A stretch of DNA of 64,000 nucleotides from CAYOUV01 sp963790075 (GTDB lineage: Bacteria; Chloroflexota; Anaerolineae; Anaerolineales; Villigracilaceae). The notes under the pieces are model-generated. The model worked only from the letters and a program-made list of their open reading frames with translations. It did no database searches and had not been told where the DNA came from. The position numbers were made by a program, and so were the translations under genes. The stretch covers positions 372,001 through 436,000 of the forward strand of contig CAWBNG010000003.1 of assembly GCA_963790075.1 (NCBI GenBank). The letters run 5' to 3'. How positions within the stretch are numbered: position 1 is the stretch's first letter; each line of letters begins with the position of its first letter. This document shows positions 44,018 to 51,280 of the stretch, in pieces.

Positions 44018-45480
44018 TGATGTACAAACGATTTCTCCTATTGATAATAATCCTGGGACTGGCTTTGAGCGCCTGTGCGCCGCAATCGCGCCAAAACGTC
44101 GACCTGCTGGCTGTGTTGCAGGTCACGCCAACGCCCGAGCTGCCTCTTAGCTTTACCCCGTTTCCGACCCGTCCGGCTTACGATCCCGGTCAACTGGTGG
44201 ATTACGTCGCCCAGGATGGCGACACGCTGCCATCCCTGGCTGCGCACTTCAACACCAGCGTGGCGGAGATCCTGCAGGCCAATCCGATCATCCCGCAAGA
44301 TGCTACCAGTATGCCGCCCGGATTGCCGATGAAAATCCCGATCTATTACCTGCCTTTATGGGGCAGCATGTATCAGATCATCCCCGATCACGCCTTCGTC
44401 ATGGGCCCAACGCTGATCGGTTTCGACACACAGGCTTTTATCAACCAACACGACGGCTGGCTGAAGGATTACAGTGAGTATGCCGGGGATGCCAACCGCA
44501 GCGGCGCAGGCGTGGTGGACTATGTGGCCACCAACTTCAGCGTCAGTCCGCGTTTGCTGCTGGCTGTGCTCGAATACCAGAGCGGTGCGCTCTCGCAGTC
44601 GTCCCCACCAGACGATATTTATCCGCTTGGTTACCGCGAGCGCTATCACAGAGGCCTGTACCTGCAATTGGTCTGGGCTGCCAATATTCTCAACAATGGC
44701 TTCTACGGCTGGCGCAGCGGAAATCTGACTCAGTTCGATCACCCCGATGGCCGTACCGAACGACCCGACCCCTGGCAAAATGCCGCTTCTGTCGGTGTCC
44801 AATATTACTATTCACGCCTATATTCCGGCGATAAGTATTTGCAAGCCACCGGCCCGAATGGACTCGCCCAAACCTATGCCGAATTATTTGGTGATCCCTG
44901 GCAGTCTGATACCGTGATCATCCCGGGCAGCTTGCAGCAGCCGCCCTTTATCTTGCCCTTTGAAAGTGGCCGATCCTGGAATTTCACCGGCGGCCCACAC
45001 ACCGGCTGGGGCGCAGGCGAACCCTATGCTGCGATTGACTTTGCACCTACGGGTGTGACGCAATGTACCGCCACCGGCGAGTGGGTCATAGCCATGGCCA
45101 ATGGGCAGGTAGTGCGTGAAGATACCGGCGTACTGGTGCTTGACCTGGACGGTGACGGTAACGAACGTACCGGCTGGGTGATCTTTTACCTGCATATTCG
45201 CAGCGATCAGAAAGTTGCATTGGGAACATATGTCCACGCAGGCGACAAACTCGGCCATCCATCCTGTGAAGGTGGCGAAAGCACCGGCACCCACGTTCAC
45301 ATCGCGCGTAAATACAATGGCGAATGGATCCCGGCCGATGGACCAATGGCCCTCAATTTGAGCGGCTGGGTCGTCCATAATGGTTCACGCCCGTATCTCG
45401 GTACACTGACACGTAATGCTCTCACGGTAACTGCTTCTGACAAAGCAGAAATCCAAAGCCTGATCACCGCAGGAGAATAA
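44017..45480 (+). CDS. LysM-M23 cell-wall lipoprotein, third paralogue
   Basis: 487 residues. Lipobox LALSACAP (near residue 20), LysM at YVAQDGDTLPSLAAHFNTSV, the shared block FSVSPRLLLAVLEYQSGAL with QLVWAANILNNGFYGWRSG, and M23 motifs GGPHTGW, AIDFAP, YLHI and GTHVHIARK. The ATG overlaps the previous stop by one base, so translation is coupled. Codon use and composition match paralogue 2, so the set looks like local gene duplication. Substrate and partner are unknown; the wall-binding LysM and intact metal site suggest a peptidoglycan hydrolase. Confidence 0.85.
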   Translation: MMYKRFLLLIIILGLALSACAPQSRQNVDLLAVLQVTPTPELPLSFTPFPTRPAYDPGQLVDYVAQDGDTLPSLAAHFNTSVAEILQANPIIPQDATSMPPGLPMKIPIYYLPLWGSMYQIIPDHAFVMGPTLIGFDTQAFINQHDGWLKDYSEYAGDANRSGAGVVDYVATNFSVSPRLLLAVLEYQSGALSQSSPPDDIYPLGYRERYHRGLYLQLVWAANILNNGFYGWRSGNLTQFDHPDGRTERPDPWQNAASVGVQYYYSRLYSGDKYLQATGPNGLAQTYAELFGDPWQSDTVIIPGSLQQPPFILPFESGRSWNFTGGPHTGWGAGEPYAAIDFAPTGVTQCTATGEWVIAMANGQVVREDTGVLVLDLDGDGNERTGWVIFYLHIRSDQKVALGTYVHAGDKLGHPSCEGGESTGTHVHIARKYNGEWIPADGPMALNLSGWVVHNGSRPYLGTLTRNALTVTASDKAEIQSLITAGE

Positions 45481-45485
45481 TTCGC

Positions 45486-46607
45486 ATGACTCATAAAAAA
45501 ACTTTGATCGCTTTACTGCTCTCATTTGGCCTGGTGGGCTGCTCCCTTCCATCCATGGCCAAGCCCACCTCCACCCCAACCGAGACAGCCCTGCCCTCAC
45601 CCAGCGCGACGGCTTCTCCAACCCCCAATCCCACAGCCACCTTCACCCCTGCGCCGACTGCCACGCCGACCATCATGCCGACCATCGAACCGCTGACTGG
45701 CATCGTCCAGGCCCCGAGCAATATTCGCTCGCGCGATAGCAAGGGCGGCGGCGACCGTCTCGGCGGTATCCTGTTCAACCAGTCGGTCAAGGTTATCGGT
45801 CGCAATCCTGCTGCCAACTGGTACTACATCATCTACCCCGATTCGCCCACCGGTACCGCCTGGATCTTAGCCCGAGCCGTCAATTTACAAGGCGAGATGG
45901 AACGGCTGCCGATCGTGGCTTACGCCGAGGGCTCAGATATCCCGGTCATGCTGCCGCCGATCATTTACCAAATCACGGGCACTCCGCAGTTGCCCAGCAC
46001 CCCCCTTCCGGGAGCCGCGGCTGCGGCTACCGTCAACCAGTATGCGTTCGTGCGCGTCGGTCCCGGGTTGGGCTACCTGACCGTAGGTACGGTCGAGCGC
46101 GCTGCAGTCTTGACCCTGACCGGACGCACAAAAGGAAACGTTTGGCTGCAATTTGACTATCCTTCCGGGTTGGAGGGTCACGCCTGGATCTCGTCAGATT
46201 TGGTGACGATTGAGGGCAATACCGACAGCGTCCCTTTATTCAACGACCTGGCGACACCGGCTGCAGATGATCCGGGATTACCGGCTCCCCCAGCTCAAAC
46301 CGGAGGCGATTCAGCTTCTCCTGCCGCTACACCTCTCCCCGAAGGTCCTCAAGCCTTCGTCACGGCCCAGATCAATGTGCGCCTCGGTCCCGCACAGAAG
46401 TTCGACGCACTCGGCATGCTCAACAAGGACAATGAGGTGGTGCTGACCGGGCAGACAATAAGCGGTTACTGGTATCAGATAAATTACCCAGACAGTCCTA
46501 ACGGGTTGGGTTGGGTGGCATCTGAATACATCCGTGTCATCGGGGATATCCGTAAACTGCCCTATTTCGACAACGAAGGCAATCCACTACCCACACCTGC
46601 ACCCTAA
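45486..46607 (+). CDS. lipoprotein with three SH3b-type repeats
   Basis: 373 residues. Lipobox GLVGCSLP (near residue 19) and a long Thr/Pro/Ser linker (about residues 25-75), then three bacterial SH3-like repeats: one around NWYYIIYPDSPTGTAWILAR, one around FVRVGPGLGYLTVGTV ... HAWISSDLV, and one around INVRLGPAQKFDALGML ... GLGWVASEYI. Such repeats bind the cell wall or proteins. It is 5 bases after the third LysM-M23 gene and ends at a terminator, so it closes a four-gene lipoprotein operon and may be a non-enzymatic partner. Confidence 0.85.
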   Translation: MTHKKTLIALLLSFGLVGCSLPSMAKPTSTPTETALPSPSATASPTPNPTATFTPAPTATPTIMPTIEPLTGIVQAPSNIRSRDSKGGGDRLGGILFNQSVKVIGRNPAANWYYIIYPDSPTGTAWILARAVNLQGEMERLPIVAYAEGSDIPVMLPPIIYQITGTPQLPSTPLPGAAAAATVNQYAFVRVGPGLGYLTVGTVERAAVLTLTGRTKGNVWLQFDYPSGLEGHAWISSDLVTIEGNTDSVPLFNDLATPAADDPGLPAPPAQTGGDSASPAATPLPEGPQAFVTAQINVRLGPAQKFDALGMLNKDNEVVLTGQTISGYWYQINYPDSPNGLGWVASEYIRVIGDIRKLPYFDNEGNPLPTPAP

Positions 46608-46613
46608 TTAACC

Positions 46614-46646
46614 AAAGGATCCCCGGAAATAATCTGGGGATCCTTT
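46614..46646. terminator. terminator between the lipoprotein operon and the redox operon
   Basis: AAAGGATCCCC, an 11-base loop and GGGGATCCTTT form a perfect 11-bp stem between two convergent operons, with ATTCTC behind it on the plus strand and a GGTT on the minus strand. It lies 6 bases after the SH3 gene and 16 bases beyond the end of osmC. Confidence 0.8.
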
Positions 46647-46661
46647 ATTCTCAATGATTGA

Positions 46662-47135
46662 TCAGGCTTGTGGCGGCTGGTATGTGCCGGCCTTTACAAG
46701 TTGGGCTTCGCCGTCTTGCTTATCTTCATAGATCTCGTAATTCAGATCAATCAGCATGACCTTGGAAAGCATCCCCTGAGCCGGGCAATAACGGACAGCC
46801 GAAAGTTCGATCGCACGCACGACAGCCGCCTCGTCCACATTATGCCCAGTAATCAGGTAATCGATCCTGGCACTGGTCATCACTTTTGGATGTTCATCCG
46901 CACGCTCAGCGTGTACCTTGACCTCGAAGTCAGTCACTTCCTGGCGTTTCTTACTCAGGATAGAAATCACGTCCATGGCCGTACAACCTGCCAGGCTGAT
47001 AGCCATCAGTTCCATCGGGCGAAAACCATCGTCATCACCACCCACGGATGGATCAGAACCTAGCTTGACTTCGAAACCGGAATTGGCAGTCCCGATAAAG
47101 CTCATGCGGCCTTTCCAGTTTACTTTTGCGTCCAT
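46662..47135 (-). CDS. OsmC/Ohr-family peroxide-reducing protein
   Basis: 157 residues from the ATG at 47133-47135, which has GGAG about 9 bases upstream; an ATG five codons earlier would overlap that site. The two redox cysteines of the family are C51 (SLAGCTAMDV) and C117 (VRYCPAQG). Family members reduce organic peroxides with thiol or lipoyl donors. It is the last gene of the ECF-led redox operon, 30 bases after tlpA. The sequence is of the OsmC type rather than the Ohr type. Confidence 0.88.
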   Translation of the reverse strand: MDAKVNWKGRMSFIGTANSGFEVKLGSDPSVGGDDDGFRPMELMAISLAGCTAMDVISILSKKRQEVTDFEVKVHAERADEHPKVMTSARIDYLITGHNVDEAAVVRAIELSAVRYCPAQGMLSKVMLIDLNYEIYEDKQDGEAQLVKAGTYQPPQA

Positions 47136-47165
47136 CTTGTGTTTCTCCATTCTCTCTGATTGCGC

Positions 47166-47777
47166 TTATTCGGTAATAATGGGCGTCACATATTTCTCCA
47201 GCATATTTGCTGTGATCGCACCGGTCCACGCCAGACGGACTGTGCCATCGCGATCAATCACATATGAACTGGGCAGATAGCCCATGGTTCGGAAAGCGGT
47301 CTCAGCTTCAAATTTGGGGTCGAGTAAGACCGGAAAACTTAATTCGTGTGACGTGGCAAATGCCTTAACGTCATCGGCTCCATCACCCTGATCCAGGGCC
47401 ACTACAATGAAGCCCTGATCGACATGTTTCTCATAGTACGACTTGAGAGTGGGCATTTCCGCCTTGCAGGGCGGGCACCAGGTAGCCCACAGGTTGACCA
47501 ATAACACTTTACCGCGATAATCAGCAATGGCATGTTGCGTACCATCTGGATCCTTTAGAGTCAAATCAGGCGCAGGATAACTCACCGTAGCCGGGACAGC
47601 CGATTTTCCCGATTCATCCTGCGTCAGTGCGGTATTGTTTGGACGCGGCAAAAGGAAGATGGCTGCTATCCCTAAAAGGACGATGCCGGCTCCGATGACC
47701 GCCAGTGCAAATGAATTGTTGCGCCTTGAGGCTTTGACGGCCGCAAGTTTCCCTGCCGGATTGCGACGTTGAGGCAT
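47166..47777 (-). CDS. TlpA-like membrane-anchored thioredoxin
   Basis: 203 residues from the ATG at 47775-47777, which has GGAGGAG upstream. A basic N-terminus is followed by one membrane anchor (about residues 22-43, NSFALAVIGAGIVLLGIAAIF in part) and a thioredoxin fold facing out of the cell, with NLWATWCPPCKAEMP (C101, C104) and the cis-proline region GYLPSSYVID. Proteins of this group reduce disulfides outside the membrane, for example in cytochrome c maturation. It lies between the NifX-like gene and osmC. Confidence 0.9.
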   Translation of the reverse strand: MPQRRNPAGKLAAVKASRRNNSFALAVIGAGIVLLGIAAIFLLPRPNNTALTQDESGKSAVPATVSYPAPDLTLKDPDGTQHAIADYRGKVLLVNLWATWCPPCKAEMPTLKSYYEKHVDQGFIVVALDQGDGADDVKAFATSHELSFPVLLDPKFEAETAFRTMGYLPSSYVIDRDGTVRLAWTGAITANMLEKYVTPIITE

Positions 47778-47796
47778 GTTGCAACTCCTCCTGCGG

Positions 47797-48171
47797 CTAA
47801 TGCTTGTGTACACGCAGCGGGTCGCTGTGTAGTTCGCCGCGCAGATAGGATTCCAACGCAGATGTAATCTGTCCGCCAGACAGCACTACCACTAGTCCGG
47901 CGTCCAGCGCCTTTTGATAGGCAGGTCCGCCCATCCCACCGGCCAATAGCACCTGGCAATCGCGGATCGGAGCGAGCATGTCGTCATGGCCGTGTCCTGC
48001 GTGACGACTGCCTTGAGCCTCGTGGTCGGGATATACTGCATGATGGGGCTTATCGACCTCGGTTTGGGAAACGATCTGCCCATCCTGCACTTCGAAGATC
48101 AGATACTTATCCGCCATCCCAAAATGACTGGAGAGGGTCTTTCCATCTTGAGTGATTGCTGCAATTTTCAT
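47797..48171 (-). CDS. NifX/NifB-type (dinitrogenase iron-molybdenum cofactor) domain protein
   Basis: 124 residues. The start MKIAAITQDGKTLSSHFG, the block ADKYLIFEVQDGQ and DCQVLLAGGMGGPAYQKALD match the family named after the nitrogenase FeMo-cofactor binding proteins. No nif genes are seen, so this is a free-standing member, which are common in anaerobes and probably bind Fe-S or Mo clusters. A histidine-rich stretch (HAGHGHDD) is at about residue 57. It sits 19 bases before tlpA. Confidence 0.88.
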   Translation of the reverse strand: MKIAAITQDGKTLSSHFGMADKYLIFEVQDGQIVSQTEVDKPHHAVYPDHEAQGSRHAGHGHDDMLAPIRDCQVLLAGGMGGPAYQKALDAGLVVVLSGGQITSALESYLRGELHSDPLRVHKH

Positions 48172-48189
48172 GTCTGTGTCCTGATAATG

Positions 48190-48215
48190 AATGCGAAGTC
48201 CAATGACTTCGCATT
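48190..48215 (-). repeat. 11-bp hairpin between the glutaredoxin and NifX-like genes
   Basis: AATGCGAAGTC and GACTTCGCATT form a perfect 11-bp stem with a CAAT loop in the 50-base spacer inside the redox operon. On the minus strand CATTATC follows, not a T run, so it is more like an mRNA-processing or stabilising hairpin, or a weak attenuator, than a full stop. Confidence 0.6.
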
Positions 48216-48221
48216 CGCTGA

Positions 48222-48476
48222 TTAGCGTACACCCAGTAGTTTATCGACTTTCGGCCGGTCAAAGCCGACCACGATCTTACCACCGATATCGATTACCGGT
48301 ACGCCCTGTTGGCCGCTGCGCCGCTGCATGTCACGCGCGGCAGCAGCGTCGCGCGAAACGTCCACGTCACGGAACCGCACTCCTTGCTGACGCAGATAAC
48401 TCTTAGCCTGACGGCAGAAAGTACAGGTCGGAGTTGAGAAGACAATCACGCGCGGATGTTTCTTCGCGTCAGCCAT
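48222..48476 (-). CDS. glutaredoxin-family thiol-disulfide protein
   Basis: 84 residues, a single thioredoxin-fold domain with the active site STPTCTFCRQAK (C18, C21) and the substrate pocket QGVPVIDIGG. Such NrdH/glutaredoxin-like proteins pass electrons from NADPH-dependent reductases or low-molecular thiols to target proteins. It follows the two-domain oxidoreductase gene by 9 bases in the ECF-led operon. Confidence 0.9.
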   Translation of the reverse strand: MADAKKHPRVIVFSTPTCTFCRQAKSYLRQQGVRFRDVDVSRDAAAARDMQRRSGQQGVPVIDIGGKIVVGFDRPKVDKLLGVR

Positions 48477-48485
48477 GCCCGCCTC

Positions 48486-49148
48486 CTAGCCAACCAGGCG
48501 CTGGATTTCTGCCAGCAGGTTGCCTTCGGGTACGGCCCCGATGATATTGCCTTTGCCGGCATTAATGGTGGTATGCGGCACCCCACTGACACCGAAACGC
48601 TCAGCCAGTTCAGGGAATTCCGTCGCTTCGACCATCTCAGCCTGGATCAGGGGACTTTCCATGGCCATCATGTGCGCCAGCACAACCGCCCGCGGGCAAT
48701 ACGGACAGGTCGGAGTGACAAAGACCTGCATGTGGATCGGGTCTTTCAAATCTTTGAGAAATGAACGCGTCTGATCATTCAGTCCCGAATCACGCCCGGA
48801 CACCAGCAGGACATCCTGGATGATTGAAGTGAATTCGTGTCCCGAGGGAATACCGGCATAGCGGATGCCAAAGTCCATGATTTGTTCACCATTTTTGGCT
48901 GCTATGACGATGCCGGGTGTTTTATCAACGTTGAAGTTCTTGGCAACATCGGCATCTTCTTTCATATCATAAACACTCAGTCCGATCTTGTCAGAGATGG
49001 CCGCGAGTTCTTCGAGCAATTGACGGGTGTCATCACAATAATCACACTTCTCCTTTTGACCAAAGAAAAGGATTTGCACTGGTTGTTGCATGCCATCGAA
49101 TACTTCGCGAACCTGCTTGATAATATCTTCATTCAGTAGCTGGGTCAT
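48486..49148 (-). CDS. two-domain glutaredoxin-like protein disulfide oxidoreductase
   Basis: 220 residues from the ATG at 49146-49148, which has GGAG 6 bases upstream; a GTG eight codons earlier is open. Two thioredoxin folds in tandem: CDYC at C35-C38 (FGQKEKCDYCDD) and CPYC at C148-C151 (TPTCPYCPRAV), with cis-prolines at KTPGIVI and GVPHTTI. This is the PDO layout known from thermophiles and some anaerobes, which act in cytoplasmic disulfide handling. It lies between the Zn-ribbon and glutaredoxin genes. Confidence 0.9.
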   Translation of the reverse strand: MTQLLNEDIIKQVREVFDGMQQPVQILFFGQKEKCDYCDDTRQLLEELAAISDKIGLSVYDMKEDADVAKNFNVDKTPGIVIAAKNGEQIMDFGIRYAGIPSGHEFTSIIQDVLLVSGRDSGLNDQTRSFLKDLKDPIHMQVFVTPTCPYCPRAVVLAHMMAMESPLIQAEMVEATEFPELAERFGVSGVPHTTINAGKGNIIGAVPEGNLLAEIQRLVG

Positions 49149-49193
49149 TTCTTTCTCCATGTTTTGCCCCACCGGGGCAACAAAGTTGGGTTA

Positions 49194-49415
49194 TCAGGTA
49201 CAACCACCACCCCCGCCGCTGATATAGCCACATTTGGGGCATTCCAAGTCCAGCATCCCGTTGTAATCCAGCTTTCCTTCGCCGCAGTGGGGACACAAGT
49301 CTCCTTTGCGCAGGATTATCGCGGGCTCAAATTTTTGAGCCGGGTCATCCAATAGCGAAAGCTCAAAGGCAGAAAGATGCTTAACGGCTTCGGCAGTCAC
49401 GTTGTTTAGATGCAC
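49194..49415 (-). CDS. small zinc-ribbon protein, function unknown
   Basis: 73 residues from a GTG at 49413-49415. The C-terminal half has CPHC and CPKC (GDLCPHCGEGKLDYNG and LECPKCGYISG), a two-CxxC zinc or Fe-S ribbon, and ends in a Gly-rich tail with one more cysteine (GGGGGCT). The N-terminal part is a short helix. No ribosome-binding site was seen, but it follows the anti-sigma gene by 22 bases. It may bind zinc in a redox-sensitive way; that is inferred from the operon. Confidence 0.7.
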   Translation of the reverse strand: MHLNNVTAEAVKHLSAFELSLLDDPAQKFEPAIILRKGDLCPHCGEGKLDYNGMLDLECPKCGYISGGGGGCT

Positions 49416-49437
49416 GGAGAATGAAAAAGTTACATCC

Positions 49438-49692
49438 CTACTTTTGATCGAGGTAATCGTCCAAGTTCAGGCGCAGGAAGAGGCGTTCACGGACATCCTC
49501 AGGCATCTCCCGGGTTGCGGAAGTGGCGTGATAGAGATAAATTGTCTTTTTAAGTGTATCAACCACAATCCGACAATCCGAACAACCGGCAATATGCTGT
49601 TCGATGTCTCGACATAACTCATCTTTCAGAGTTCCGTCGACGTAATCGGAAAGCGAGTCCAGGATAGACTGGCAATTGACGTGTTCGTTCAT
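49438..49692 (-). CDS. zinc-finger anti-sigma factor (zf-HC2 type)
   Basis: 84 residues with the motif H33-x3-C37-x2-C40 (HIAGCSDC), the mark of zinc-binding anti-sigma domains that hold ECF sigma factors. There is no membrane segment, so it is a soluble ZAS protein; in related pairs such as SigR-RsrA, oxidation of the cysteines releases the sigma factor. The ATG overlaps the sigma stop by 4 bases, which supports the pairing. A redox trigger is inferred from the thiol genes downstream. Confidence 0.85.
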   Translation of the reverse strand: MNEHVNCQSILDSLSDYVDGTLKDELCRDIEQHIAGCSDCRIVVDTLKKTIYLYHATSATREMPEDVRERLFLRLNLDDYLDQK

Positions 49693-50294
49693 TTGACTTT
49701 CTCCTCTCCCAGCCGTTCACCAAAGTAAATCGAAAGTTGTTCGCGTAAGTTCAGTCGCGCGCGCAGCAAACGGGTTTTGACAGCCGTCTCGGTCAGACCG
49801 AGGGCTTCGCTGGTTTCGCGGATCGAAAGACCTTCAATATCACGCAAGATAAACACTACTCGTAAATTCTCGGGCAATTTTTGAATGGCATTATCCAGGC
49901 GGGCCTTCGCCTCAGACGAAAGCAACTCATCCTCGGGTAGACAACACCAATCCACAAATTGGACCGGAGAATAATTTTCGTCGTCATCGCTGTCTTGGTC
50001 GCCAGGCACCGGAGTCTCCGGCCGTTGTTTGCGAAGCAACATCAGGGCTTCATTGACAGCAATACGGTACAGCCAGGTCGATAAACTCGAACGCCCCTCA
50101 AAATTTGCCAGGGATTGCAAGGCTTTCAGAAAGGTGTTTTGAAGTACGTCTTCAGCGTCCTGTGGATCGGCCAACATTTTGAGCCCCAGGCGATAGATCC
50201 GGTTCGAATACACATCCACCAGGCGGGCAAATTCGTCCCGGTCACCTTGGCGCAGTGCCTCAAGAGAGAACTCTTGTTCAATGTCTACTGTCAC
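49689..50294 (-). CDS. ECF-type RNA polymerase sigma factor
   Basis: 201 residues. Region 2 is at DEFARLVDVYSNRIYRL, DPQDAEDVLQNTFLKA and STWLYRIAVNEA (about residues 20-85); region 4 is at LPENLRVVFILRDIEGLSIR and TETAVKTRLLRARLNLRE (about residues 140-190). The GTG at 50292-50294 has AGGA about 9 bases upstream. No clear ECF promoter pattern was found before it. It heads the eight-gene operon with the anti-sigma factor and six thiol/Fe-S genes, so autoregulation is likely. Confidence 0.88.
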   Translation of the reverse strand: MTVDIEQEFSLEALRQGDRDEFARLVDVYSNRIYRLGLKMLADPQDAEDVLQNTFLKALQSLANFEGRSSLSTWLYRIAVNEALMLLRKQRPETPVPGDQDSDDDENYSPVQFVDWCCLPEDELLSSEAKARLDNAIQKLPENLRVVFILRDIEGLSIRETSEALGLTETAVKTRLLRARLNLREQLSIYFGERLGEEKVK

Positions 50295-50404
50295 TTAGAT
50301 GCGTCCTGTTCCCAAAAGTTACATGTTTTACAGTCATAACTCACAGTATAACCCATGATGATGTCCGCAGATAAAGGGGATAAATGTCAATGCTTTGAGG
50401 AAAT

Positions 50405-51181
50405 ATGCCACTAGAAAGGATGGGAAACAATTTGATACCATCCAATTACATGCTCACAACACTTAGCGAATCTACACTTTTTAGAGGTCTTACACGCGAT
50501 GAATTGCGATTGCTGGACACTCTGTTCGAGCCCTATGTCGGCCGACAGGGTACGGTAGTATTTAAACAGGGCGAACCAGCTGTATATATGTACTTGCTAC
50601 TGAACGGATTGGTAGAGGTACAATATAAACCATACGACGGCCCACCCCTGACCGTAGCGCGCGTTAACGCTGGCAGCGTCTTCGGCTGGTCGGCGGTGGT
50701 GGGGAGCGCGACGTATACTTCGGGCGCATATTGCGCTGATGATGTTGCCGCCATTCGCGTGGAGGGCGACGCACTTCGAATGCTGTGCAATCAGCACCCG
50801 GAAACTGGCAAGATCATTTTGGACCGGCTGGCTGAACTGGTTTCCGCACGCTGGCAACACTCCCACTATCAAATCCGCGCCATGCTGGATCAAGGTATCA
50901 AAGCTCCCGCAAATGGTTCTGCGAAAGGAGGCAAAACCGTGGCAGCAAACAATCGCACGACGGAGGATCAGATCAAGGGATTGATCAACCAACTGAGCGC
51001 TTACATCGAACAATACCATGGTGGTTCAGTCGAATTTGTTTCCTACAATGGAAAAGAATTGCTCGTTCGCCTTGGAGGTGCTTGCCAGGGCTGTCCGCTA
51101 TCCCCTGCCACGCTGCACGGTTGGGTGGCTGGAACCGTTCGTCAATTCTTCCCGGAGATCGAATCCGTCCAATCCGTTTAA
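50405..51181 (+). CDS. fusion of a cyclic-nucleotide-binding domain and a NifU C-terminal Fe-S scaffold domain
   Basis: 258 residues. Residues about 15-140 are a Crp/cNMP-type beta-barrel (FKQGEPAVYMYLLLNGLVEV ... GSVFGWSAVVGSATYTSG). Residues about 175-258 are a NifU C-terminal domain: QLSAYIEQYHGGSVEFVSY, then LVRLGGACQGCPLSPATL with C227 and C230, then REFFPEI-like VRQFFPEIESV. Crp proteins normally have a helix-turn-helix here; it is absent, so this is not a typical transcription factor. NifU domains form homodimeric Fe-S sites. ATGs at 50405, 50420 and 50450 are possible; the first has GAGGA. It is divergent from the sigma operon. Confidence 0.85.
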   Translation: MPLERMGNNLIPSNYMLTTLSESTLFRGLTRDELRLLDTLFEPYVGRQGTVVFKQGEPAVYMYLLLNGLVEVQYKPYDGPPLTVARVNAGSVFGWSAVVGSATYTSGAYCADDVAAIRVEGDALRMLCNQHPETGKIILDRLAELVSARWQHSHYQIRAMLDQGIKAPANGSAKGGKTVAANNRTTEDQIKGLINQLSAYIEQYHGGSVEFVSYNGKELLVRLGGACQGCPLSPATLHGWVAGTVRQFFPEIESVQSV

Positions 51182-51240
51182 CAATATTAAATCTGGTGGC
51201 TGTGCCTGTTTGATCACAGGCTGGTAACCGGTTTAAAACA

Positions 51241-51270
51241 CAAGCCCCCGGCGATGTCGCCGGGGGCTTG
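51241..51270. terminator. bidirectional terminator
   Basis: CAAGCCCCCGGCGA, TG, and TCGCCGGGGGCTTG form a perfect 14-bp G/C-rich palindrome between the convergent cNMP-NifU gene and the envelope operon. On the minus strand it is followed by TGTTTT and on the plus strand by CTTGTT. Confidence 0.85.
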
Positions 51271-51280
51271 CTTGTTAAGC

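Noticed and set aside
50385..50390. TTGACA on the minus strand upstream of the ECF sigma gene
   Set aside because: No -10 box at the right distance; the only TATACT is 34 bases away.
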